Below are positions 1-10,618 of a stretch of 64,000 nt of DNA, piece after piece; within the stretch, counting starts at the first letter, position 1; each line of letters starts with the position of its first letter. The position numbers were made by a program, and so were the translations under genes. The DNA lies in the NCBI GenBank assembly GCA_018296165.2, contig JACKQL020000029.1, positions 372,001-436,000 of the forward strand, read 5' to 3'. The notes under the pieces were generated by a model that saw nothing but the letters and a program-made list of their open reading frames with translations, did no database searches and was not told the DNA's origin. The stretch is from Termitomyces sp. T153. Taxonomy: Eukaryota; Basidiomycota; Agaricomycetes; Agaricales; Lyophyllaceae.

Positions 1-52
1 GTATGTCATGTCTGTTTGGGAGTGTACTGAGCTAATACGCGGTTGGGTATAG

Positions 53-827
53 TACATGGGATTCGCGTTTATAGACAAGTATGATGTGAGCGCGTGCGCA
101 GCGTTGTGCAATGCGCGTGACCCTGACGAGATGGGAGGAGCGTGCCAGTACTTCAATATCTGGCGTGCGCTTGTCGATGGCATTCCTACGACCTACACAT
201 GTGCATTTGTAAGCCACTGTTTCTCTTCCCAGTCTACAACGTACTCACCTCTGTTAGTACTACCTCGTCGCTGACGAGTCTACCGCAGTCAACTACGGCC
301 AAGGCAACCTCAGAGTGACGTGGTCGTGTGGGTACAAGCGCACCTCCTTTGCGCTCGACGGCGGGTTCGAATCCTACGCGTGCAACGGCACGAACTTCTG
401 CTTCGCCGCTTCCTCCGCGACATGGATAGGTTCTTCGCCCTACGGCGGCTCTCTTGATGCGTCCATCTTCCACTATGCGCCGTACGCCCGTTCTGGATCG
501 AGCGTTGGGTTGCTTGGGTCCGCGAGCGGCGTTGACACGCTGAGTGGGACGCTGAGCCCGCAGGCGGCGTTGAAGACGGTAGCGGGGAAGAAGTACGTCG
601 TGACGTTCTTTGCGAATACGTTGTATGCAGGGTGCGAGGCAGAGAAGGAGGCGTGTATGGAGGTGGTGTGGAATGGCAGCCCTGTGAGAAGAGTTGAGTT
701 GGAGTGCAGGGATTGGACGTACTATCAGACGGTGGTCGTTGCGAGCGGTAAGGATATGCTTGCGTTACGTGGTGGCTCAGCGCCGGCGTGGATCTTCATT
801 GACGATGTCAGGGTCTTCAAGCTCTGA
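53..827 (+). CDS. Fruit-body-specific-protein-like secreted protein, 3' exons only
   Basis: The window opens inside an intron (GT at base 1, AG at 51-52). One exon runs 53-208, a 49-bp intron with GT..AG ends covers 209-257, and the last exon runs 258-827; both joins are phase 0. The product is Cys-rich (CAALCN, ACQYFNIWRA, TYTCAF, then after the intron YYLVADESTAVNYGQGNL) and continues with a domain holding FALDGGFESYACN, WIGSSPYGG, SGSSVGLLGSASG, AGKKYVVTFFANT and a C-terminal GGSAPAWIFIDDVRVFKL. I recognise this arrangement from proteins annotated as fruit-body specific protein a in agaricomycetes; the second half looks like a jelly-roll carbohydrate-binding fold, which is inference. The 5' end is outside the window. 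CpG is abundant and the frame is open, so this is probably a working gene, unlike its transposon neighbours. Confidence 0.8.
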
Positions 828-1171
828 GTGACGAAGATGAAAAAGTAATTTCAATTCCTATCTTCTTGCACATGTGTTGATGTAGTACAATATCTCATAA
901 TGCATAATCTCATGGTGCAAAAAAATGGATTGGGCAAGTAAATTTGGGTGAAGATCAGATTACAGCACACTTCACCATCTCACTTTCTCGAAGCATCTCA
1001 CGAAATCTTGTAGAGTTCCGAAGTTAGAAACAGTTCATGTGGATTCTAATAGGTGTTTTCTTGAGTATCAGTAAAAATAAAACTAAAGAAACACAATAGG
1101 AAGAATTGTGTTCCAAACTTTTTTTTGGTGGTTGTATTGACCACTGGGCATATCTACAAGGTTAGCTCCTA
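828..1171. other. Host intergenic, AT-rich 3' flank
   Basis: Nothing coding is visible. It is AT-rich, with an A-rich tract at 1070-1110, and ends where a dispersed repeat begins near 1,172. It probably holds the 3' UTR and terminator of the upstream gene. Confidence 0.5.
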
Positions 1172-1345
1172 ATTCCCGCTACTCTGTAGTGGGTTCTTGT
1201 CAGCCCTATACAAAAAACGTTCAAGGTTGATTCAGTTGAAAAGTCACGTTTCCAGGACCGCTGATCCGGTCGGCCCGTTCTTTCCTGAGTGCTCTCCTTC
1301 ACCCTCTTTTGGTTCCGTTTTCATCCTTTGGTTTCGTTTTCAGTC
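1172..1345 (+). repeat. Hairpin-headed leader repeat, copy 1
   Basis: It begins with a small hairpin (CCGCTACTCTGTAGTGGG) followed by GTTCTTGT, a run of A, GTTGATTCAGTTGAAAAGTC and a second hairpin built on GGACCGCTGATCCGGTC. The same string of landmarks recurs at 2,374, 60,036 and, inverted, at 61,185-61,312. Sequence to the left differs in every copy, so the hairpin marks a true repeat boundary. In copies 1 and 4 the leader is followed by a BTB gene, so this may be that gene's promoter/5' UTR carried along with it. Confidence 0.65.
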
Positions 1346-1581
1346 GGTTTAGTCCCTGCACCTGCAACACCACTCCTTGACCAGTTCATCTCCCTGCAGC
1401 AGCGATTCCAGCTGGTCAAGTTTGTGTTCTCTTTTTTTTGTGTTCTCTATTTCGTTCCCTTGAAATTGTATATGTTACATCTTCCTTCGTCATTTACATG
1501 TGATTTATATGTGAGATTCTATATGCCCCTTTTTTATCTGTTGACATTAAACTGTTCGAACATCCTTGTCTCTCTACTGCA

Positions 1582-2310
1582 ATGTCCCTTTTCCCTCTAC
1601 CTGCATGCCATCTCCCTCTGTGCACCGACCCGATACTATCTGATGTTCATTCTGTTTGTTTTTCTGACGGTAATTAAGTTTTATTGATAGGCAATTTAAC
1701 CTTCTGTATACATGCTTCCGTTTTCACCAGGCTTTCACCAGTATTCAAGGCAATGTGGAGTGCATGTACTTTGCATGAAGGACATATTATCAGCAAGGAC
1801 CCTGTTGACTTCTCTATATATTATCTGAACTCGCACGTCTTTTTGTGTTTCACTGGTGTCAATACATTGAACCTCTCAGATCCTTTCTGAGCCATCAGCC
1901 TTTGCATCCAGATATCATTGATTCTCTGTTGCACATAGGGGATAAATTTTCTATATTCAGGGTGTACACAGCTATTGCTGATCACATCCAAGTTTGTTTT
2001 CCTTGCACTTTATTCAGTTATGACTCATCCCTCAATTTAATCAATGACACTCTAGCTGTGGGACCTGGTGTGGAGTTCAATCTTTTTGCATCCTGTCATA
2101 TGTTTGGCCTTCAATCTTGTGTCCCTGCACTGTTGTACCATATTTGTAAAAATCATCCAATGGTTTACAAACCTCTGCTCTTGTATGTTTTCTTCATCCT
2201 GACTCCAAACAAGCAGAATATTCAGTTCAGCATCACCTGAGTTGATGGGATGGTTGCCCAAATGAATGCAACAGGCATAAATTGTATGCAAGGGGGACCA
2301 ATGAATAGTG
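1582..2310 (+). pseudogene. BTB/POZ domain gene, decayed copy 1
   Basis: An ATG at 1,582 starts MSLFPLPACH, which matches the starts of the copies at 60,970 (minus) and 61,534. The BTB core follows as SDGN, a stop, then FCIHASVFTRLSPVFKAMWS, which is the mushroom BTB pattern (dG.vvL...FrvHrsvLar.SpVFrdMfs), then a helical segment HPDIIDSLLHIGDKFSIFRV and NLFASCHMFGLQSCVPALLYHICK. In agaricomycetes these proteins carry an N-terminal BTB dimerisation domain and a Cys-containing tail. Frames change at about 1,680 and 1,845 and stops interrupt the frame, so it is a pseudogene. Homology with copy 5 continues to about 2,310, where the second leader copy cuts it off. Confidence 0.7.
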
Positions 2311-2373
2311 GGCAGTGCAGCCAGAGAGGGCACTGTTCATGGATAAAATAATCAAAAGGGAGTTTGGAGAGAT

Positions 2374-2590
2374 CAATTCCTGCTACTCACATAGAGGGTT
2401 CTTGTCAGCTCTAATCAAATAAACTGTTAAGGTTTGACTCAGTTGGAAAGTCATGTTTTCTGGTCTGTTCCATCTGTTTGGACCATCCTCTATTCATTGC
2501 TTACATATGTGTGTTTGGTTCTGGTTGAGTCAGTTGTTCTAGTCCTGCAACTCCTCTTACTCTCCACAGGCTATACAGTCCATTTATTAT
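2374..2590 (+). repeat. Hairpin-headed leader repeat, copy 2
   Basis: CTGCTACTCACATAGAGGGT replaces the head hairpin of copy 1, then come GTTCTTGTCAGC, GTTTGACTCAGTTGGAAAGT and TTCTGGTCTG. Nearly every CpG of copies 1 and 3 is TpG or CpA here, so this copy is older or more heavily methylated. Similarity to the copy 1 leader continues to about 2,590; no BTB gene follows. Confidence 0.6.
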
Positions 2591-2684
2591 AATGGCAGCC
2601 TGTACTATCAGCATAGTCATGATTATCACCAGCACTATAACTACAGTATCATGTGCCTAGCAATTTTCAGCCAAATATTTCACC

Positions 2685-2761
2685 AATTGGGAGAATTGAA
2701 CCTGTGACCACAATCCCAAAAATGATTGTTGGTACAACAATGACCACTTGACCATGGAACC
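2685..2761 (-). repeat. tRNA-Gln-like remnant or SINE head
   Basis: On the minus strand it starts GGTTCCATGGTCAAGTGG, which resembles the 5' half of eukaryotic tRNA-Gln including the pol III A box. It continues with a 5-bp anticodon-like stem (CAATC/GATTG) around a T-rich loop containing TTG, then a B-box-like GGTTCAATTCTCC. The 3' acceptor strand does not pair, so it is not a working tRNA. It may be a CpG-decayed tRNA pseudogene or the head of a SINE. Confidence 0.4.
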
Positions 2762-2992
2762 TTAATAATGATACAAGATTATTGTAATAATTGTAATAAA
2801 GGGGGCAAGCTCCCCATCAAAATATTCCTGGAATCCTAAGCATATTAAGAAAACCTTAATAGAACTTTAACAGAACCTAACCAAACTTTAACTACCTAAC
2901 CAGAACTGTGACTGAGCTCTAACTAGGCTAACCATGTGCTCAACAGGCAGGCCCTGTGAGTACATAGGCCTGGTATGTTAGCAATTATCACC

Positions 2993-3068
2993 CAGCCTGT
3001 TAGTTCAGTGGATTTATTGTGTCTTTGAACTGTGCTTCTTATTCAGAGGATTATTGGTTCAATTTCCT
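2993..3068 (+). repeat. Second tRNA-like remnant
   Basis: TTAGTTCAGTGG resembles an A box. TCTTATTCAGAGGATTATTG followed by GTTCAATTTCC resembles the anticodon arm, variable loop and B box of a fungal tRNA-Arg. Spacing is about right for a tRNA with a short insertion, but acceptor pairing is not convincing. It lies about 230 bp from the minus-strand tRNA-like remnant, so both may belong to one composite SINE-like repeat. Confidence 0.3.
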
Positions 3069-3315
3069 TTTGTTAACTTCTTTTTGTCTAGTTCAACATT
3101 TGATGCTGTTGACATTATCACACATGATTGATATAACAAGCAGTCCTATAATTACAATTGTGGTTATATCAGGCTTATTCTGTCATGACAGGGAATGTTA
3201 TATCATCCTGCCAGCATCAGGTGCTCCCCAACCACTCCTCCCTCCATGGCTCCTCTGACTGCTCTGCTGTTATGTTCCTCTTTCCTCTAGACATGTGCCT
3301 TCTCCAGATCAGTGC
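3069..3315. other. Unassigned repeat-like DNA
   Basis: CpG-poor, pyrimidine-rich DNA with no recognisable coding signal. The five bases next to the LTR (3,311-3,315, AGTGC; GCACT on the minus strand) are the proposed target duplication of Ty3 family A. Confidence 0.5.
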
Positions 3316-3499
3316 TATAAGGCTGTTGTCCAGTGATTTGCAATGCAATACAAACAAGAACTAGAAATGGAGTTGTATTGCAATGTATCTGTACTCAGTG
3401 CATAAGTACATACCTAAAAATGGAGTGGATAAGCTTAAGAACCAGTATCCTATGCAGTGCAACTACTGTAGCTAATGATTATGTGTACATATCATAACA
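3316..3499 (-). mobile_element. 3' LTR of Ty3 family A, minus strand
   Basis: It is the reverse complement of the LTR at 13,858-14,041 over its full ~184 bp. On the minus strand it starts TGTTATGATATG and ends CAGCCTTATA (CTTACA in the partner). A polypurine tract, AAGCAGGGGGCAAG, lies just before it on the minus strand, which marks it as a 3' LTR. The next five minus-strand bases are GCACT, identical to the five bases in front of the plus-strand LTR at 13,858. Confidence 0.8.
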
Positions 3500-3515
3500 C
3501 TTGCCCCCTGCTTGT

Positions 3516-4655
3516 TGTCAGGTTCTGCTGACCATGGGGGCTCAGCTACACTGGGCAAATCCTTACTAGGTGGATGTGATTCCCTGCACTGATAACTGGG
3601 CACTTGGAGAGGGTCTAAGCATGGGGAACTTGGGAGGGCAATCAATGGGGAGTGATCCAAACAAGTCTGGGGTGGTCCAGAGGAGTCTAGGATGAGTTGT
3701 GGGGAAAGGGGTTGGACTTGATGGAGGTGTCAGGTACTGGTCCAGAAGTGAGTATAAGAGGTGTGGGGCAAACAGAGGCTATGCAAGTGATAGGAGCAGG
3801 GCCAGAGTTTGATGGAGGATTAATGGAGGTTGATAGCTTTTGGAGCTGAGTGAATAGCAAGGTCCAGAGTTGGTTTAAAGAGTGTTTGAGTTTGTGATTG
3901 TAAGCACGGAGTTTGTAAAGGCATTGAAGTTGAAAGGACTTGAGCATAGTAATGGAAACAGAGTTGAATGAGATGAGACAGAGTCAAGATGAGATTGAGA
4001 CAGGAATGAAAATAGATTCAAGCAGAGATACAAAATGATAATGAGAACAATAATGGAAATAGAGACAAGACAAGACTGGGAGACTGAGAAAAGAGGAGAT
4101 GTAACACGGAACACAAAACACAAGACAGAAACAATCAGGCCATAGGTAACATTAAGCAATATCAAGACTAGAGTACAAGGAGCTACTCTACAACTTATAT
4201 ACTGACTACTGGAGAGCTCCAGGAGACAGCAGGTATGGTGGCAGGGCTTGATGGAGTTGCACAGAGTCAAAAGGTGTTGGTTGTAATCAGGAGATGGGCC
4301 ACAGTGATATTCTGATGGGATCAGTTGAGGATGTGGGCTGTCCTGAGGTCATTGTGATGCTTTGAGGTTGGTTGGGCTGACTAGAAGGAGGAGTGATGCT
4401 TTGAGGTTGGTTGGGCTGACTAGAAGGAGGAGTTGGTGATGTGCAGTGGATTTAGAAATGCATTGACAGCTGTGGAGAAGGCATTGGAGTTAGCCAGGGG
4501 GCTGTCAGGGTTTGCCAAAGAAGTGTCAGAGTTACCTGGGGTGGGTGCTGAGAGTGTACAATGGTTGGGGGAGTTCAATGGAGTATTGGGGAAAACTCCA
4601 GAGAAGTGAGCAGGTTGGTAACAATGTTTGGGGGTCTGGGAAGTGGGTTGTGACA
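3516..4655 (-). repeat. 3' LTR of family C element (1,140 bp)
   Basis: It has the same length as the solo LTR at 14,431-15,570 and aligns from TGTCA to TGACA. On the minus strand the interior side ends GAAGGGGGAAGTAA, a polypurine tract directly before TGTCACAACCC, which fixes the orientation. Almost every CpG of the solo copy is TpG or CpA here: TTCCGCTGACCCCGGGGG in the young copy corresponds to TTCTGCTGACCATGGGGG. Confidence 0.85.
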
Positions 4656-5333
4656 TTACTTCCCCCTTCAGCATTAAGACCCTTAAGATGCAGGGCATGG
4701 GTTGGGAGTTGGCAGGGCATTGGAATTGAAGCCAAGTAATATTGATCAAACTGCAGTGAGCAGCAGTGATATGGAGAACAAAGTCAAAGCATGGCCACTG
4801 TTTGTTAGAGGCTCTTCCCAAGTCATTAAAAAGGTCAGATGTACCCTGGGATTCCCAGACTCCTTGCCATATCTTCTGCTGCACCATCATTGCATTCTCC
4901 ATCACTAACCCCACCCCCTTCAGATGACAACCATGTGGCCATTTGGGTGGAGTATGAGCATTGTCAGCAGGAGTTTGAACAGTGGTGAGACCATAGGAAG
5001 GTGTAGGCAAAAAGTTGTTGCCATGAGTATGGTGTTTTTTCTTGCTCTAAAGTTGCTAATTGAGTTGTCTTCAGCAGTGGTGGGTTCCTCCAGGAGTTCT
5101 TCTTATATGAGGAGGTTGGGGCCTGCTGGCTGTTTGGTTCCCATTGCTCTGGGGTATTCTGCAAGGCCCAGTCTGGAGGCAGGAATCATCTACATTGTTC
5201 TGGAGGCAGAGAGGATTCCACTTGTGCAGGTGACACCAGAGGTATTTGTGGGAGTGCTAGAGTAGGCATGGGGCCCTCCAACTCTAGAATGGTGCCAGAA
5301 TGAGGCTCTGATGAGTCTCTACCTCTTTTTTCA

Positions 5334-6180
5334 GTGTTTGCTGACCAATTGTTCCAGTGCACCCTCTGTGCCTGGCAGGAGGAGTTGTGCAAGTTCAATG
5401 AGCCAACTGCAGAGTCCTACTGTGATACCTTGGTCTGTTTTTTATACCATGCTAAGCATGAGAAGTGTTTGATTTTGCTAGAGTGGCATGCCACATGTGT
5501 TGCTGCAGAGCAGAGGTGGGAGGAGAGTTGGGTGAGGCAGCTGGGCAAGAGTTAGAAGGCCTGGGTGTTAGGCTGGGGCTCAGGTTTGGAGGATGAGGAG
5601 AGTGTGGGGTGGCCAGTGGAGAAGGTGGAACCCCTGCAGGGCAGGTGGAGGGAGGGGAAGGCAGTGCCACATGACAAGAGCAAGCAGAGGGCCTCTCTGC
5701 TACCTGAGGTGGAGCCCAGCAAGAGGCCATAGAGCCAGGGCCACATATATTCCTCTGGCTTGGGGGTGCTGATAGGGCATCCATCAAGCTTGCCAGAGCT
5801 CATGCTCTCAATTTCTGAGACCTTCCTTCATTATCAGGTGGAGGGTCTGTCCAGAATTCTGACAACATGGGAGGGAGAGCTCTAGGGAGCAGGGGAAGAT
5901 TGGGACCAGGCACAGAAGGAGAGGGATGTGTTGTGGCAGGACTATGATACAGCAGTGCAGATGGCTATGGCAAGGGCATTAAAGGTGTGTGGTCTACAGG
6001 AGCACTTGTTACAGCTAGAGGCATGGTCTGTGGAGGAGGCAGAGGAATAGTGGGGCTTAGAGGAGGAGGTTTTATCTTGCACAAAGGCAGAGGCAGCTAG
6101 GTGGCAGGAGGAGTGGCTGACAAATGAGGCTGTCTTGGGGCATACTGGAGTGCTGTGTGAGTGTGTTCTCTCTTCCTCCA
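5334..6180 (+). pseudogene. Antisense coding relic with coiled-coil character, inside family C
   Basis: On the plus strand, opposite to the element, one frame stays open for about 280 codons with only three TAG stops (near 5,553, 5,733 and 5,887) and a fourth near 6,050. It reads FADQLFQCTLCAWQEELCKF, then EPTAESYCDTLVCFLYHAKH, and later VLWQDYDTAVQMAMARALK and EEAEE followed by EEEVLSCTKAEAARWQEEW. The excess of W, C, Q and TAG among E, A, L and R residues is what CpG decay of CGN arginine codons would give. The heptad-like E/A/L/R pattern suggests a coiled coil. I do not recognise the family. Stop-free length, biased composition and position next to the 3' LTR argue for an ancient gene rather than chance. 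Confidence 0.5.
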
Positions 6181-9100
6181 GAACTTGTTAACAAGTTTGA
6201 AGTAGGTTGGGTTTAGAAGCACTGTGTCCTTATAGATGGAGCTTCTGCTGTATTCGCATCAATCCAGGATGGGTTGGTGCAGATGCCTGTGAACCATCCT
6301 CCAGAGTTGGGCCAGGGACGACTGGTGAAGATAGTGCATCTGCTAGCAGGATACTAGTGGCATAATGCAGTGGCCCTAGGGTCATGGTAAGAGGTGGCAG
6401 CAGATGTGGGAAAGGAATTGCCTGGACTCACAGAGGTGCTGGCTGTAGTGAGGGCACAAATGGAGATGAACTGGGGGGGTGGGGCAGTGGGGGAAGGGGT
6501 TCTGGAGGGGGAAAGAGAGTGAGGTGGTGATCTAGGACTTGTATTCTTGCTCCTCTCATGCTATTATAGCCTTCTTATATTATCTTGTATTTCTAGTCTG
6601 TCCATATCAATTTCTTGGGGTTAGGGGTTGCTTATAGGAGTTGAATCTCTGAAGAATCCAGAGGTGGGGGTTAAGCCCACTAATGCTGTCTGTTATCAAC
6701 TAGTTCCAGAGTTGCCAGGGCTTAGCAGAGCATCGCAGGTAAGAGTTTAATGGGAGTGCTGGAGGTTTCTGTGGGGTTCTTCTAGTGGGGTCAGACCAAG
6801 GTTGGGGTGGGTGTCCTCAGGTCTGGGATTATATCAAGCACTTGTGGTTGGGCTTAAGGGCAGATCTCCAGACTTTGAGTGCACTTGGTGGTGGTTTTTG
6901 GCTTCCATTCCAATATGGCTAGCAGAGAGAGTGAGGGTTTTCAGGCAACTTTGATTTTGCTCTGGCATAGCTGGTGGAGGGGGCAGAGGTCCCTTTTGAT
7001 GATAGTGGAGGTGATGGAGTCATGAGGAATTCCTTGGTGGTTTAGCAGCAAGGCTCCAGGATTGGGGTTGCCATTGCAGTAGACTTAGCAGGGGACTGTT
7101 TTACATGCCAGCTATGCTGTTGGATGGATTAGTGTAGGGGTGGAGATACTTTCTTGAAGTTGGGTTTGCTCATTCTTGCAATCCATTGACTTCCAAGTGT
7201 GTGGGGTTGGGTGGATGACTTTAAGGTGGGGGGTGTTTGGAGGCTTTCATTTGGGCAGAGGCATGCTTGCATGCCTATTTGTTGAACTCTGGAGTATTGT
7301 GTTTTGTCAGGAGTGTATTTGGTTAGGCATTTGCTGTGCTCCAGAGTATTGCATTTTGTGCCTGGTTGAAGTTTTGCTGCACTCCAGAGTATTGGCAGAG
7401 AGTTGTGCTTGGTTGGGGTTTGTAGATTCTGGGCTAGCTACATGACATTTCTTCTCATTCCTGGCCAAAGGTAAGTTCAGAGATGGGCAGGGGAGTCTTA
7501 TATGTTTCTGGTGTGTTTGGAGCTTGAAGTGCTGCCAGAGCTTGTTAGAACAAGTGTTTTCTAAGTCTGGAGCATGAGTTCATTCTTTTCAGAGTAGGTG
7601 TTAGTAGTCTGGAGCTGGCACAGAGGTTAGTGAGTGGATGATTCTTTTTGGTGGAGTTGCTTTTAGCACAAGGGAGGGTTTCAGGGTTTTTATTCCATGG
7701 GTTGTTCTTCCTGGGAGTTGTGGAGGTAATGTCCATGGGCAGGTTGGCTGCTGGCTTACTGGCAGAGTTGCATCAAGGGTTGTACTGGGGTGTTCAGTGT
7801 TGTATTGGAGGTTCAGCAGCAGTTTTGTCCCTTCCCAGGGCAGAGCCAGCAAAATGGAGGCAGTGTGAGAATTAGTGGAGTGGAGGTGGTGCAAGGGTTG
7901 GTAGGGTGCAGACTCACTAGTGGAGCTCTTCTGGGTTTGGTAGAGTGTGAGTGGGGTTGGTCTGATGGTGGGGCATGGGTGGGTTGGTCTGAGGGTGAGC
8001 TTGGACTATGTTTTCTTTCAGAGTAGGAGCCAATGGTCCAGAGTTGGTGTAGGGGCTGGTTGGTGGATGGCTCATTAATGGAGTTGACTTCAGAGGTGGT
8101 GCAGAGCAGGGAAAAAGGATTCAAGGATGTGTTTTGTTGATCCATCCTTCCCAGCACACAAACCAGGGGTCTGGAGGCAATGAAAGGGTTGGGTCTGGGG
8201 TTTGGCTTATTGGCAGGGTTGTGGTAGAGGTCAGGCTGGGTAGGGAGGGGGGTCTGGAGTGGAATTTTCCTCTTTCTTTAAATTAGCACAACATGCAAAT
8301 GTTTAACAATAGTTACCACTGAGTGGCAGGGTTGTTGGATAAGTGGTGGAAATCCCTGAAGTCATGCTTGGATGTGGTGGGTGCATTCTAGTTGCACCCC
8401 AAGAGCTTGGATAGGTCAGACTGTTGCCTAGGCATGCAAAGACATTGTTTGTATTGGAGAGTAGTTGTCCACAAATGCTAGAGGATGGCAGGGAAGTTGG
8501 TTGCACAAGAACATCACTTGAGACTCTCAGGGGGTCATGGCAGGGGTGGGGGCAATCTTCTATTCAAGCTCTGGAGCAGTGTGGAGGTCATTATAGGTGG
8601 AGCAGAGGTAGATCTTGGCACTGTGGAGTGATCAACAAGATTTATAACTAGAGGAAAGAGGTACCACTTCTTTTGTTGATCTCCTGATTGTCAAGATGGA
8701 GACAGAGGAGCCATTCATTCTTCTAGGCATCTGGGTTGATCTCTGGCAGATGTAGTTGGGTCACATGGTGCATTGCCAAGCTTGGAGGAAATACTTTGAG
8801 TGTCTGGAATTTGTTCTTTCACTGAGTGATTGACTTTGTCAGAGATGTGGGGAGAACAATGGCAGAGGTCAGGCATGCAATGTCCTTACTTGTTAGCAGG
8901 TGGAAATGGTAGTGGCATTTGTTCAGTGTCAATGGTGGTAAATATGACTCTTCTCTTGGAGAATATATCAGCAAAATTATGACACTCTAGAGAAACTACT
9001 TTAAATAGGATTTGTTCCTCTGTTACCCTGGCAGTGTGATTCTTGTTTGTAGACATTTTTTCTGGCAGGAGTGGATGGGTTCAGGGTTGGTAGTCAGATT

Positions 9101-9565
9101 TTTGAGCTTGCAGAGTGTGTATAATGATGGGTTGGTGTCAGAGGCTCCTTAGATGGATGTCAGAGTCAAAATGGGGGTTGTGGAGCTGTGTTGCCAGGGT
9201 CTGGAGTTGCGGGGAGGGGTGTCTGGAGTTGCCTGGAGCTGTGGGTCAAGGCACCTCAGATCTTTCTGCAGGGTCCTATAGTCTGTTCTAGCAGGGTGAC
9301 TTTTTCACTGGGGTGTTCTTTTTGTGTAGTTTGGTAGTTGGATGGAGGTCCCATCTAGTGAAGTGCATGTGGAGGGAGGTGGCATCAAGCATTTTGATGC
9401 TGGGGGCTCTGGGTTGATTTGGAGAGGGTGTTGAAGTAGTGGCAGAGGGGTCCAGAGTTGTCCAGCATTGTAAGTTGGAATGCTATGGTTCTTGTGTTAA
9501 CTTCTAGATTTGTTGGGAGTGCCTTTAGGGTGTAATTCAAGGAGGTTGGGGCAGTGATGTGCTAG
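6181..9565. other. Family C interior, no recognisable genes
   Basis: CpG-depleted and G/T-rich on the plus strand, with monotonous GGAG, TTGG and CAGAG words. Short Pro/Ser-rich minus-strand frames at 7,545-8,157 look like by-products of that composition. I see no retroelement motif. Confidence 0.5.
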
Positions 9566-10618
9566 TGCCATGCAGGAAACCTAAAAAGAAAACCCAACAC
9601 TAGTCACTAGATAGAGTAGCTGGCAGTAGGAAGTTAATAGTTGAGGGTGAGTTAGTAACTATCCCAGAAAATGAGAGTGAGAGCTGTATTGAGAGGTGTA
9701 GTGGAAATGGCTATTCCTAGCCTAAGTTGCTAGTGATAGGAAGAAAAATGGATAAAGGCAGAAAGCGTTGCTAAGACAAAGTGAACTTTTAACAGTTGGT
9801 AGAGGAGTTAGGGAGGAGAATAGAAAAGGGAAGGATGGCAATAAGGAGACTGAACAAAAGACAAATGTAAACTAGTTGCTAGCCACAATCACTAACATTG
9901 CTAAGTCGAGATAATGTGAAGGGCACCAGCTGAGTTGAAGTTGGTGAGACTTGTTGTTAAGTCATTGCTAACAAAGAGTGAGGGAATAGAGCAAACAATA
10001 GAGGCAAATTGAAATCTCAAGCTGGTAGGCTTAGAGATGGACAGGTTCAATTTGAGGGGAGTAAGTCCAATGGAATTTGATGATGTAGTGTCTATTTATA
10101 GGCAGTATTTATACTGTTTAAAAGTATAGTATGGGAAATTAAGCAAATAATTCCCACTAGCAATGGCATCTGCCAAGGTGTTTATGGTTCATACAAGTTG
10201 TCAATCTGTAACTAAGTGAAAAACTATAAGCAAAGTCTCTGAAGTGTAGATGCTGTTCAAGTATGTTGGTAAGCTTGACAAGAGAAATGGTAAGTAAAAA
10301 GGTATGCATCTGGCAATATGTCCATATATGGGAAAAGAAAGCCATTTTGTCACCAAGGAGTCACTAGAGTTGCTAATAATTGTTGTTAAGAAAAGTCTTA
10401 GCCTTACTATTCTAGACCCAAAGTCTAGACTCCACATGATATTCCTCATGATTGGTAAGTCTTGTAGTTGCTAAAGTCCCATGCAAAGGCTATGTTGGTC
10501 CAGATCCTAGGCTAGGCCTTGCTTGCTGAGTATTGTGACTTGTGCCAAATTAAAGCCATCAGCTGCTGCTAAGTTCAAAATGCCAAAATTAGTGCTCAGC
10601 AACAACTAGGTCTTATTA
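9566..10618. repeat. Family E repeat, copy 1
   Basis: It starts near TGCCATGCAGGAAACC and ends near CAACAACTAGGTCTTATTA. It aligns along its whole length with 38,153-39,677 apart from a 446-bp insertion there. Both flanks read TAGTG (9,563-9,567 and 10,617-10,621), which could be a target duplication, but the other copy has TAGTG/CAGTG, so these bases may belong to the element. It may be a solo LTR; no coding signal is visible. Boundaries are uncertain by a few bases. Confidence 0.6.

Noticed and set aside
32..473. Minus-strand frames opposite the first gene
   Set aside because: They overlap clear plus-strand exons with a recognised protein and consistent splice sites.
1172..1290. Helitron end for the hairpin-headed leader
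   Set aside because: The hairpin is suggestive, but no CTRR follows it in any of the four copies and no TC start is defined, so I do not call a Helitron.
4100..4250. Possible CRISPR-like or satellite repeat from the recurring AGACAGAGA words in family C LTRs
   Set aside because: The words are irregular in spacing and part of a low-complexity LTR segment; no repeat-spacer structure, and the genome is eukaryotic.
5452..5803. Pro/Ser-rich minus-strand frames
   Set aside because: They are shadows of the plus-strand coiled-coil relic; the G-rich plus strand automatically gives Pro-rich minus-strand translations.
7545..8157. Pro/Thr/Ser-rich minus-strand frames in the family C interior
   Set aside because: Composition alone explains them; no motif, and several overlapping frames look alike.
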